From: Ruminococcus sp. UBA4383
GTDB lineage: Bacteria > Bacillota > Clostridia > Oscillospirales > Ruminococcaceae
Direction: 5' to 3'
Assembly (NCBI GenBank): GCA_002389995.1
Contig: DGRR01000219.1
Location: 19,176 to 83,175, forward strand
Length of the DNA stretch: 64,000 bases
In this document: positions 47,269-56,092 of the stretch, piece after piece
Layout: the number at the start of each line of letters is the position of its first letter
Numbering within the stretch: position 1 is the stretch's first letter
Position numbers and translations under genes: made by a program
Notes under the pieces: model-generated
The model's database searches: none
What the model was told of the DNA's origin: nothing
The model's input: only the letters and a program-made list of their open reading frames with translations

Positions 47269-48282
47269 ATGGTTACTATTGAAAATCTTACAAAATATTA
47301 CGGCAATAACCGTGCTGTCAACAATATAAGCTTTACAATAAATGATAATGAGATTCTGGGTTTTCTCGGTCCGAACGGCGCAGGAAAATCCACCACTATG
47401 AACATGATTGCAGGATTTCTGCCTATGACTTCGGGTACTGTCAATATCTGCGGAAGCGATATATCCAAAGAACCCGTAAAAGCTAAGAGAAATCTTGGCT
47501 ACCTCCCCGAAATACCGCCCGTCTATCCAGATATGCGTGTCAGGGAATACCTCAGTTTCTGTGCAGGGCTTAAACGTGTCCCCGCAGGAAAAAAACGTGA
47601 CGAAATAAACCGTGTCTGCGAACTTCTCAAAATTTCAGACGTAAAGGACAAACTTATAAAAAATCTCTCAAAAGGTTATAAACAGCGTGTGGGATTCGCT
47701 CAGGCTCTCCTCGGGAATCCGAAATTCCTGATTCTCGATGAACCTACTGTCGGTCTTGACCCCAATCAGCTCGCAGAAGTGCGGAAAATTATTATCGACC
47801 TCAAAAAAGAACATTCCGTCATTTTCAGTTCCCATATCCTCAGCGAGGTAAGTGCCGTGTGCGACAGGGTAGTCATTATCAACAAAGGTGTCATAAAGGC
47901 AATTGATACAATCGAAAACCTCGAAAAATCCGTAAGCGGAAACGCTGTCCTCCATGTCAAGATAAAAGGCTCTAAAACTAAGGCTGCATCTTCTATTGAA
48001 ATGACTGTCGGCGTTAAGGAAATTTCCGCAATTGATGCGGAAGGAAATGACTTCTTCGCTTTCACTGTCGTTACGGACGGTGATGCAGACATGGTTAAAA
48101 ACAATATAATGGCTGAACTCATCAAAAACGGTATACAGATAAGCGAAATATTCTCCGAAAAACCCGACCTCGAACAGGTTTTCGTAAAACTTATAAACGC
48201 TCCCGACAAGAAAAACAGCCTCGAAGAACTTCTCAGCGAAATGCCCGATGAATCAGAAAAATCAGAGGAGGACAATGAATAA
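47269..48282 (+). CDS. ABC transporter ATP-binding protein (GldA-like)
   Basis: 337 residues. Walker A GPNGAGKST, Q-loop region, signature LSKGYKQRV, Walker B FLILDEPTVGLD and a C-terminal extension (~225-337) with no recognised motif. It powers the permease encoded next. AAGGAG lies before the ATG and the stop overlaps the next start (TAATG). Together with the permease, the GldG-like and DUF4340 genes it forms a four-gene set related to the GldAFG proteins of Bacteroidetes and common in Firmicutes. Confidence 0.93.
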   Translation: MVTIENLTKYYGNNRAVNNISFTINDNEILGFLGPNGAGKSTTMNMIAGFLPMTSGTVNICGSDISKEPVKAKRNLGYLPEIPPVYPDMRVREYLSFCAGLKRVPAGKKRDEINRVCELLKISDVKDKLIKNLSKGYKQRVGFAQALLGNPKFLILDEPTVGLDPNQLAEVRKIIIDLKKEHSVIFSSHILSEVSAVCDRVVIINKGVIKAIDTIENLEKSVSGNAVLHVKIKGSKTKAASSIEMTVGVKEISAIDAEGNDFFAFTVVTDGDADMVKNNIMAELIKNGIQISEIFSEKPDLEQVFVKLINAPDKKNSLEELLSEMPDESEKSEEDNE

Positions 48283-49013
48283 TGTTTTCAGTATACAAAA
48301 AAGAACTCCAGTCGTTCTTCTTCACGCCCTTTGCATATGCACTGGCTGCACTTTTCATGTTTCTCTTTACTTATATGTTCAATACAAGCATAGGAAATAT
48401 GGATTCAAGTTCATTCCGGTTTTCATTCACGGAAATATTCTACAATGTAATATTTTACTTCATATTCCTTGTCCCCATAATGACTATGAGAACTTTCTCA
48501 GATGAAAGAAAATTCGGCACGGAAGTATTATTAATGTCATCGCCCCTGAATGTATGGCAGATAGTCCTCGGAAAATTCTTCGCAAATATCACAATGTTCC
48601 TCTTTATGATGGCAGGCTCGGCTATTTTCCCGATAGTAACCGCCATTAACGGTCAGGTTGTCGTCAGTCAGCTCATATGTGCCTACATAGGATTTTTCTT
48701 CTGGGGTGCTATGTATATCGCCATTGGTATGCTTGTTTCGTCATTCACCGAAAACTCCATAATTGCCGCCATAATAGGCGAAATAATAATGTTCGGATTC
48801 CTTTTTGTCGATGACTTTGCACAGACCGCTTTCATATCACAGTTCCCTAAACTTCAGTCTGCACTCAATGCTTTTGCGGCACAGCCGAGATTCAGCTATT
48901 TCTCACAGGGATTCATAAGAATTTCGGATATTGTTTTCTTCTTGTCCGCTATTATAATATGTCTTGTATGGAATTATATCTCCATTGAAAAAAGACGCTG
49001 GAACAGGGGGTAA
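48282..49013 (+). CDS. ABC-2 type permease (GldF-like)
   Basis: 243 residues with six membrane segments, starting FSVYKKELQSFFFTPFAYA, the typical GldF/ABC-2 opening, and MRTFSDERKFGTEVLLMSSPL, the coupling loop. Substrate unknown. One-base overlap with the ATPase gene and six bases to the GldG-like gene. Confidence 0.9.
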   Translation: MFSVYKKELQSFFFTPFAYALAALFMFLFTYMFNTSIGNMDSSSFRFSFTEIFYNVIFYFIFLVPIMTMRTFSDERKFGTEVLLMSSPLNVWQIVLGKFFANITMFLFMMAGSAIFPIVTAINGQVVVSQLICAYIGFFFWGAMYIAIGMLVSSFTENSIIAAIIGEIIMFGFLFVDDFAQTAFISQFPKLQSALNAFAAQPRFSYFSQGFIRISDIVFFLSAIIICLVWNYISIEKRRWNRG

Positions 49014-49019
49014 TTAAAA

Positions 49020-50522
49020 ATGAAGAAAAAATTCAATCTTTCGGGCGGTATCGCATTTCTTATCGCTCTGCTTGTGCTTGCGGTATTCGTTCCGATAAAC
49101 CTTATAACAAGCTACTACGACAAAGTTATAGATATGACTCCCTCAGGAAAATATACGCTCAATGAAAAGACCGCTCAGATTTTAGATGATGCCTCCGACA
49201 AGCATATTGATATATATTTTCTCTCGGAATTGAGATATGTTGAGGAAGTGCCGCAGTATCTCCCGCTCTACCATACTCTCACAGAACTCGATTCAAGAGA
49301 CAATATAACTCTCACCTGTTTTGACCCCAACAAGGAAAAAGACCTTGCCGATTCACTCGACCCTGACGGAGTTTTCAGCATAAGTGACGGCGATATCTTC
49401 GTTGTATGTGACGGAATTACCAAAAAAATCGGTTTCAAAAAGCTTTTCCAGCAGGATTCAAACGGTATCCTCGAATATGCAGGAGAAGAACTCGTTGCAG
49501 GTGCGGTTTATGCCTGCACTACGGGAAATCTCCCGACTGTATATTTTCTTTCGGGCTACGGAAGCAAAACCCTCGAAAATGACTATTCAAACTTTGCATC
49601 TGCCATAAAAACCGATAACTATCGGATTGACGAACTCGACCTCTCACAAGTCGATAAAGTCCCCGAAAATGCTTCAATACTCTACCTCACCGCCCCCGAA
49701 AAGGATATCCCCGACAGCGACAGGGATAAACTTGTCGAATATATCGACAACGGCGGTGCAGTTTCAATGTACCTCCCTCCCTGCGATACAAAGGGAAGAT
49801 TCAAAAATATTGAGTATATTCTCGAAAAATTTGAGATAACTATGAATTATAACTCAGTCTCCGAAACAAATGCACAGTATCAGCTCAGAAATGCAGAAAA
49901 TACACAGGACGAAAATTACTTCCGTGTTTCGTACCCGAATCCGCTTGATGACAGCACTGTTGACCTCACAACAGACATAAATCAGGTCGTTTCAAACGGC
50001 ATAGCAAACGCAGGAATATCACATACAAGGAGCTTTGAAGAAATTACTTCCGAAAGCTCCATGATTGAAAAGGCTTCTGTTATTGAAAACCTCCCCCAGT
50101 CCGCCGACAGTTCCGTATATACTTCAAAAAGTACCCCCATGGGCGGTGACTCCGATACTCAGAAAGAAGCTGAATATTTATCGGATTCTCCCCTCGTTTT
50201 CGGATATTATTCATATAACAAGCAGAGCGGTGCAAAACTTTTTGTTATAGGTACTGACGAGGCTATCAGCAATTCGGCATCAGATGTAAACAACCCCATA
50301 ACATATAACCTTTCAGGTACAAGAAACCTCGCCCTCTTCTCAAATACATGGCTCTATGACAGCGATGTTGACATGGGTATAGGCAACAAGTCAAATTCAT
50401 ATGATACTATGCACTTTGACAGTGCCGAAAAAGCTGAATCCGTACTCAGAATATTTACAGTTGCTCCGATAGTTATTGCTTTGATAGGCGTTGCAGTATG
50501 GCTCAAAAGGAGATATGCATAA
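49020..50522 (+). CDS. GldG-like ABC transporter auxiliary protein
   Basis: 500 residues. Membrane segment at ~8-30, a family-typical DMTPSGKYTLNEKTAQILDD after it, then a large extracytoplasmic domain (~40-470, Gld_G/ABC_transp_aux fold) and a C-terminal membrane segment ending LKRRYA. In Bacteroidetes the GldG partner is needed for gliding; in Firmicutes the role is not known. It overlaps the DUF4340 gene by one base. Confidence 0.9.
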   Translation: MKKKFNLSGGIAFLIALLVLAVFVPINLITSYYDKVIDMTPSGKYTLNEKTAQILDDASDKHIDIYFLSELRYVEEVPQYLPLYHTLTELDSRDNITLTCFDPNKEKDLADSLDPDGVFSISDGDIFVVCDGITKKIGFKKLFQQDSNGILEYAGEELVAGAVYACTTGNLPTVYFLSGYGSKTLENDYSNFASAIKTDNYRIDELDLSQVDKVPENASILYLTAPEKDIPDSDRDKLVEYIDNGGAVSMYLPPCDTKGRFKNIEYILEKFEITMNYNSVSETNAQYQLRNAENTQDENYFRVSYPNPLDDSTVDLTTDINQVVSNGIANAGISHTRSFEEITSESSMIEKASVIENLPQSADSSVYTSKSTPMGGDSDTQKEAEYLSDSPLVFGYYSYNKQSGAKLFVIGTDEAISNSASDVNNPITYNLSGTRNLALFSNTWLYDSDVDMGIGNKSNSYDTMHFDSAEKAESVLRIFTVAPIVIALIGVAVWLKRRYA

Positions 50523-51928
50523 TGAAAAAACCTGTTATTGCCCTTATTGCCCTTATAATTGCCGCAGGCGGTTCAACAGGTGCTTTCCTCGCAGTTAAAA
50601 ATAAAAATGACAGGGAATCACAGAAACAGCAGGAAATGCTTGACGATAATGTAATTTTTTCTCTCGATTCGGCAAGCATAAACAAAATTACCTTCAATTT
50701 CCCAGACGGAAAATATGTTGCCGAACTCGCTGACGATACATGGTCGCTTACAGAATCGGCAAGCGGAAATTTTGTGCTTAACCAGTCAAAATTACAGCTC
50801 ATAACTACCTATATTTCATCACTGACCGCAAACGCAAACTATGAGGAAATTACTGACGACAAGAAAAAAATGTACGGTCTTGATGACCCTTATACGCTTA
50901 CCGCCTCGGACGGAAACAATGACTATACTATATATATAGGCGATATAAGTCCCACAGGCGACTACTTCTATGCAATGGCAGAAGGAAAATCCAATATATA
51001 CGGCATATCCTACGATTCAGCCGTTTCACTTATGGCAGACAAACTCAGTATCGCTTCACCCAAAATAACTTCATACGGAGATTTCACCATTTACGGCATA
51101 AAACTCGAAAAAGACGGCGATATCGTCTATGACCTCAGAAAAGATGAAAATTCTATATGGCATCTTCCCGATGAATACAGTATGCTCACACTTGACGGTT
51201 CAAGAATCGAAGCTATTGTCACTAACCTTACAAGAATGGAGGCTCAGGAAATCCTCTCCATTGACCCAGATAAAAAATCCGACTACGGTCTTGACAAGCC
51301 CGATTCAGTCCTTACACTCACAGGCAAGGACGGCTCTGAGGAAAAAATACTTTTCAGCAGTGAAAATACCGATTCCGCTGACTATGTAAACGTTTATATT
51401 GAAAACTACGGCTTTACCGAAAAATATTACAGCGCAGACACTATATTCAGAAATTACAGTCTGTATGACCTCATATCAGATGTAATCGAGGGAGCTTCAA
51501 TGTACTCTGTAAACGGCTTTGAATTTGACTGCGAATATGCATCAGATGAATTTACAGTCGATAACAGCACAGGCATTGTCACCTGCCGTGGCTATCAGGC
51601 TGATTTGAATGATGCGGAAATTCTCAGTTTCTTCAAAACTTTCTATAATCTGCTTGCCTATATAAATATCTCTGATGTCGATACAGATGCAGAGCCTGAA
51701 CTGAAAGACCCTGCATTTACTGCCGTTTATCACCTTACATCGGGCGAGGACAGGAAAATTCAGCTTGTCCCGACTGAAAAAGATGAAAAATTATGCTATA
51801 TTTTCGTTGATGAAGAATATATCGGCACTGTTGCGGATATTTCTTTCCTTGACAACGGAAACGCTTCGGTAATACCTGCATATCAGAAATTCTGCGAACA
51901 CGCAGGAATAGACGCAAATATGAAATAA
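50522..51928 (+). CDS. DUF4340 domain protein, ABC/GldG cluster
   Basis: 468 residues. Signal anchor at the N-terminus (residues 4-22), then repeated DUF4340 modules recognisable by YGLDDPYTLTAS and YGLDKPDSVLTLT with surrounding beta strands; probably periplasm-facing wall/membrane protein. The start is ATG 50522 behind AAGGAG; the ORF start at 50498 lies inside the GldG gene. DUF4340 is regularly found with GldG-like genes, but its function is unknown. Confidence 0.88.
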   Translation: MKKPVIALIALIIAAGGSTGAFLAVKNKNDRESQKQQEMLDDNVIFSLDSASINKITFNFPDGKYVAELADDTWSLTESASGNFVLNQSKLQLITTYISSLTANANYEEITDDKKKMYGLDDPYTLTASDGNNDYTIYIGDISPTGDYFYAMAEGKSNIYGISYDSAVSLMADKLSIASPKITSYGDFTIYGIKLEKDGDIVYDLRKDENSIWHLPDEYSMLTLDGSRIEAIVTNLTRMEAQEILSIDPDKKSDYGLDKPDSVLTLTGKDGSEEKILFSSENTDSADYVNVYIENYGFTEKYYSADTIFRNYSLYDLISDVIEGASMYSVNGFEFDCEYASDEFTVDNSTGIVTCRGYQADLNDAEILSFFKTFYNLLAYINISDVDTDAEPELKDPAFTAVYHLTSGEDRKIQLVPTEKDEKLCYIFVDEEYIGTVADISFLDNGNASVIPAYQKFCEHAGIDANMK

Positions 51929-51930
51929 TT

Positions 51931-51958
51931 AAAAAGGGGATATTTTTCCCCTTTTTAT
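51931..51958 (+). terminator. terminator of the ABC/GldG/DUF4340 operon
   Basis: 9-bp stem AAAAAGGGG (51931-51939) / CCCCTTTTT (51948-51956) with 8-base loop and a U-run within the stem end. Confidence 0.85.
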
Positions 51959-52002
51959 TAGATATTTTAGTTATATTATACTAACTTATGGAGGGATTTA
52001 TT

Positions 52003-52935
52003 TTGAATGAAAATATGTCTTTCCCCCGAAATTCTTCGGAATATACAGATACAAACGAATATGAAGTATTCGAGGGAATAAGAATAGTTTATACTAATAT
52101 ACATAATCAGACTTACAGATTTTCAGAAAAAACAGAAGATAATATCCTCGTTATTGACCACTGCCGTGAGGGAAGACTTGAACAGAATACGGGAAAACAA
52201 TATTATTACCTTTCCGCAGGAGATATGTCCATAGGCAGACAGATATCCGACAACGAAATATATTTCCCGACAAGCAACTATCACGGAATATCTGTCCTTG
52301 TCAACCCCGATTCTTCAAAAAAATGCCTTTCCTGCATACTCGGAAAAGATGCTCCCATGCCTGCGGATATATTAAACAAATTCTGCTCGGAACATGAAAA
52401 ATTCATTATCCGCTCAACTCAGCGGATTGAACATATTTTTTCGGAATTGTACACCGTCCCCGAAAATATTAAATACGGCTATATGAAAATAAAAGTCATG
52501 GAACTCCTGCTCTTTTTAAGCACCGTTGACCCGTCTGAAAATGTCATGGAAAAACAAAGCTGTACTCAGTCTCAGGTAAGCCTTGCAAAAAAAATATGTG
52601 CATATATATGCGAAAATATAAATACACATATCACTATTGAACAGCTTGCGGATATTTTCGGAGTATCCCCCACTCACCTGAAAAAAAGTTTCAGAAATGT
52701 ATACGGCTCATCTGTATATGCCTTTGTACGCTCCCAGAAAATGCTCAGGGCTGCCGCCCTTCTCCGTGACACTGACCGCACTGTACTCGATATTGCAGGA
52801 GAATGCGGCTACGATAACGGAAGTAAGTTTTCAAAGGCTTTCAATGCAGTTATGGGTACTACTCCAAGCATATTCAGAAAAAATAAACAGGATATGGAAA
52901 GCCTTAAATTTGAAAGAATAAATAAGTTCAAATAA
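52003..52935 (+). CDS. AraC family transcriptional regulator
   Basis: 310 residues. Residues ~20-130 form a cupin-like ligand domain of AraC type. The last ~100 residues are the double HTH: IEQLADIFGVSPTHLKKSFRNVYG and VLDIAGECGYDNGSKFSKAFN with the GTTPSIFRK end. The start is put at TTG 52003, seven bases after GGAGGG (51990-51995). An ATG at 51988 would place the Shine-Dalgarno inside the gene. Neighbours are a dockerin wall-lytic protein and the ABC cluster; a target cannot be named. Confidence 0.9.
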   Translation: MNENMSFPRNSSEYTDTNEYEVFEGIRIVYTNIHNQTYRFSEKTEDNILVIDHCREGRLEQNTGKQYYYLSAGDMSIGRQISDNEIYFPTSNYHGISVLVNPDSSKKCLSCILGKDAPMPADILNKFCSEHEKFIIRSTQRIEHIFSELYTVPENIKYGYMKIKVMELLLFLSTVDPSENVMEKQSCTQSQVSLAKKICAYICENINTHITIEQLADIFGVSPTHLKKSFRNVYGSSVYAFVRSQKMLRAAALLRDTDRTVLDIAGECGYDNGSKFSKAFNAVMGTTPSIFRKNKQDMESLKFERINKFK

Positions 52936-53032
52936 TATGCCACGCAATAAGGATTTTTTATAATCTTATATAACATAAATCATTATACTTTATACAACTA
53001 TACAAAAAATATCCGCTTTGTGTGCATATTTC

Positions 53033-53061
53033 TTGACATATTCAGGGCTATGCTATAAAAT
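53033..53061 (+). promoter_or_regulatory. promoter of the dockerin cell-wall protein gene
   Basis: TTGACA (53033-53038), 17-bp spacer, TAAAAT (53056-53061); same hexamer pair as the sigma operon promoter at 20119. Confidence 0.75.
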
Positions 53062-53096
53062 ATACTATGTGTAATTTTATATAAGGAGATGTTTTT

Positions 53097-55067
53097 TTGA
53101 CTTTTAAAAGATGCGTCGGAGCGATTACGGCTATTGTGCTGACCGCTTCAATATGCAGTTTTCCTGCACCGAAAGTAAAGGCTCTCGACCCTAAAATCGA
53201 AGAAGCTGTTGAATGGATTCTTGATATAACCGCAGACGAAACTCACGGTTACAGTCAGGCTCAGAGAGACGGTCCTGACTATGACTGTTCCTCACTTGTA
53301 TATCATGCCCTTGAAAAAGTAGGAATACATACAAGCGACTTTACCTTCCGTACATATGATATGCACGCCCTGCTCATACCTGCGGGTTTTTCATATATCC
53401 CGTGGACAAGCCTCAAAGATGTTTCAAACCTTAAAAGAGGTGATATCCTCTGGCGTTGGGAACACACCGAAGTGTATATCGGTGACGGTCTCGAAGTGGG
53501 AGCGCACAGCGATACCCCCTCCGCAGCTTATCCAAAACGTTCAACAGCTACGGGAGATTTGGGTGACGAAATTTCCATAACTCCCTTCTATGCTGGCTGG
53601 ACAGGCGTTTTCCGCTATAATGAGGACGGCGCACCGCTCGAAAATGATGACGAACTCGAAATACCTTTCCCAAGACCGCCTGTTGATTACCCCATTCTTA
53701 TGAAAGACTGTCAGGGTATATATGTACAATGGCTTCAGTATGCCCTTAATGATATCCTCGGATACTCAACGGGAAGCTACGGCGTTGACGGCGATTTCGG
53801 AAGCGCAACCGATTCGGCTGTAAAGAAATTTCAGGAGGATAACGGTCTTATAGTTGACGGTGAAGTAGGTCAGGAAACTATCAATAAAATAATCGAACTG
53901 ATTTCAAGCGGAAATACCACTCCCGACCCCAAACCTAATCCCAATATCGAAGAAGGTCATGTGATGACTGATGAAGAAGGAGCAGGCAAAACTGTCCCCG
54001 AAGGTGACTACATTATATATAGTTCACTCGATATGAAATATTACCTCGATACCCCAATGGACAATGAAACATATGAGGGCGAAAACGTTCAGATGTGCCT
54101 TGACAATCAGTTCGCTCCCTCCCCCTATGATATATGGACTTTCTCATATCAGGACAACGGTTTCTATAAGATAAAACAGAAAAATACAAATATGTGCCTT
54201 GATGTATACGGCAGCGCACTCATGAACGGTGCTAATGTTCAGGTATGGGGCGATAATAACAGTGATGCACAGCTCTGGTCTGTAAGAAAAACCGATAACG
54301 GCTATACTTTACAGTCAAAATGTAATTCTTTCTTCCTCGATGTAGAGGGCGGCAATATAGCTACTGATACGAATGTTTCTACATATGAGGAAAATAATGA
54401 AAAGAATCAGAGTTTCTGCTTTGTACCCGTAACTGAGGAAAGAGCTTTGAAAGACGGAGTTTACAGAATACAGGCTGCCTGCAATAATTATTTCTTCCTC
54501 GATGCTGACGGCACAAGAGGAGATTTTGCGGACGAATCAAATATTCAGGTCTCAAAAGATAAATATGAAAATTTCCGCATAGAATATCAGGGTGACGGCT
54601 GGTATAAAATCTATGAGGAAAGCTCAGGTCTCGCACTTGATGTCAATAATCCCGATAACGGTGCTTATTTCTCCGAAAACAAGAGAAATATCCAGCTTTA
54701 CAGCAGTAATGACGAAAGAAGCCAGCTCTGGAAAATAAGACGTGAAAACGGTCACTATATCATAATATCCGCCCTCAGCGGTTACTGCCTCGGTCTTGCG
54801 GAGGAAAACTGTTTTGAAGGTCAGAATATTGTCCAGATTCAGCACAGCGGAAGCCATACCCAGCAATGGAATTTCGTTCAGCCTTTCGCCAAGGGCGATG
54901 TAAACCTCGATAATAAAATAACTATCGCTGATGCAGTGCTTATGGAAGAATATATCCTCGGTGCAATCAGTCTCGATACCGAAAAATTTGAAAACGCTGA
55001 TATAAATGCAGACGGCGTTGTTGATGTTTTCGATATGATAGAACTCAGAGAAATTATCACAGGTTAA
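53097..55067 (+). CDS. secreted peptidoglycan amidase-like protein with PG-binding, ricin-type and dockerin modules
   Basis: 656 residues. Signal peptide 1-29. Residues ~33-170 are an NlpC/P60-superfamily Amidase_5-type domain with YDCSSLVYHAL (catalytic Cys) and HTEVYIG (His). Residues ~195-275 form a PG_binding_1 domain. Two ricin-B beta-trefoil lectin modules follow (~300-450 and ~455-595, with W/Q-rich QLW and QQW repeats). The last ~60 are a type I dockerin with NLDNKITIADA and NADGVVDVFDM. It would be a cellulosome-borne cell-wall hydrolase or adhesin. TTG start at 53097 behind AAGGAG. Confidence 0.85.
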   Translation: MTFKRCVGAITAIVLTASICSFPAPKVKALDPKIEEAVEWILDITADETHGYSQAQRDGPDYDCSSLVYHALEKVGIHTSDFTFRTYDMHALLIPAGFSYIPWTSLKDVSNLKRGDILWRWEHTEVYIGDGLEVGAHSDTPSAAYPKRSTATGDLGDEISITPFYAGWTGVFRYNEDGAPLENDDELEIPFPRPPVDYPILMKDCQGIYVQWLQYALNDILGYSTGSYGVDGDFGSATDSAVKKFQEDNGLIVDGEVGQETINKIIELISSGNTTPDPKPNPNIEEGHVMTDEEGAGKTVPEGDYIIYSSLDMKYYLDTPMDNETYEGENVQMCLDNQFAPSPYDIWTFSYQDNGFYKIKQKNTNMCLDVYGSALMNGANVQVWGDNNSDAQLWSVRKTDNGYTLQSKCNSFFLDVEGGNIATDTNVSTYEENNEKNQSFCFVPVTEERALKDGVYRIQAACNNYFFLDADGTRGDFADESNIQVSKDKYENFRIEYQGDGWYKIYEESSGLALDVNNPDNGAYFSENKRNIQLYSSNDERSQLWKIRRENGHYIIISALSGYCLGLAEENCFEGQNIVQIQHSGSHTQQWNFVQPFAKGDVNLDNKITIADAVLMEEYILGAISLDTEKFENADINADGVVDVFDMIELREIITG

Positions 55068-55070
55068 AAT

Positions 55071-56054
55071 ATGAATAATATAAGAAAAGCCCATGAAAAG
55101 GATATTTCCCGTATTGCCGAAATTATCGTGGTGAATTACAGAATTAATTTCTATCCGTTTTTCAGAAATGATGAGTTTTATTTCGGTGAACTAAATGTAC
55201 TTGATACTGCAAAAGATTTTTCAGAAAATATGCTTGAAAATACTTTCGTCTATGATGACGGAATCATAAAAGGCATTGTCTGCACAGACGGCAGGGAAAT
55301 CAAAAAGCTTTTCGTTGAACCTCAGTTCCGGAACTGCGGTATAGGCGCACAGCTTCTGAATTTCGCAGTTGATAACCTGAATACTGACTTTCTCTATGTC
55401 CTTGAATATAATAAACGTGCAGTTAAATTCTATCAGAAACACGGCTTTGAACTCACAGGCGAAAAATTCATTGAAGATGATATCGTCCCTATGCTGAAAA
55501 TGTCTCTTAAAAACATTCAGCTTAAAGAAATACCGCAGAACTCCCCTGAAAAATCTGTCCTCGAAAAAATTAATCAGGAGGCTTTCCCACAAAATGAAAG
55601 AATCTCTATTAATGACCTCTATTCTTCAAATAAAGACGGAAATCTCAGCATTATAGGAATATATGCGGATAATATCCTTTCGGGCTTCTTTGTAACAAGA
55701 AAATTCAAAAATATTGTGTATATCGCATATTTTGCGGTATCTTCCGAAAAACGCTCAAAAGGTATCGGGAGCAGGGCATTGAGACTGATTAGAAATTATT
55801 ACGAAAATTACCGCTTTATCGTGGAATTTGAATCACCTGACGAAAAATGCACAAATAATAATATCCGCCTGCACAGACGCAATTTTTACCTGCGGAACGG
55901 TTTCTTTGAGACAGGTTTGTATAACAGATACAGGGACGTTGAATTTATTGTCGCCTGCTCCGAAAATGATTTCACAACGGAAGAATATATGGAGTTTATC
56001 GCTCATCTGCGCTCGATAGTCCCTGAATACAGACCTGAAATATACAGAAAATAA
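55071..56054 (+). CDS. tandem GNAT acetyltransferase
   Basis: 327 residues comprising two GNAT folds: residues ~1-150 with FVEPQFRNCGIGAQLLN (CoA-binding R/QxxGxG/A) and ~165-300 with VSSEKRSKGIGSRALRLI. The second half is a diverged second domain. Substrate unknown. It starts three bases after the dockerin gene stop with no separate promoter seen, so probably co-transcribed. Confidence 0.85.
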   Translation: MNNIRKAHEKDISRIAEIIVVNYRINFYPFFRNDEFYFGELNVLDTAKDFSENMLENTFVYDDGIIKGIVCTDGREIKKLFVEPQFRNCGIGAQLLNFAVDNLNTDFLYVLEYNKRAVKFYQKHGFELTGEKFIEDDIVPMLKMSLKNIQLKEIPQNSPEKSVLEKINQEAFPQNERISINDLYSSNKDGNLSIIGIYADNILSGFFVTRKFKNIVYIAYFAVSSEKRSKGIGSRALRLIRNYYENYRFIVEFESPDEKCTNNNIRLHRRNFYLRNGFFETGLYNRYRDVEFIVACSENDFTTEEYMEFIAHLRSIVPEYRPEIYRK

Positions 56055-56057
56055 ATA

Positions 56058-56092
56058 AAGCCCGAAAGCTTGAACTTTCGGGCTTGTTTTTT
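56058..56092. terminator. terminator between convergent GNAT and aldolase genes
   Basis: Perfect stem AAGCCCGAAAG (56058-56068) / CTTTCGGGCTT (56075-56085), followed by GTTTTTTATT on the plus strand; weaker T-tract on the minus side. Confidence 0.9.

Noticed and set aside
53097..53700. Amidase_5-type domain as prophage endolysin
   Set aside because: It carries a signal peptide, lectin modules and a dockerin, and no phage genes surround it.
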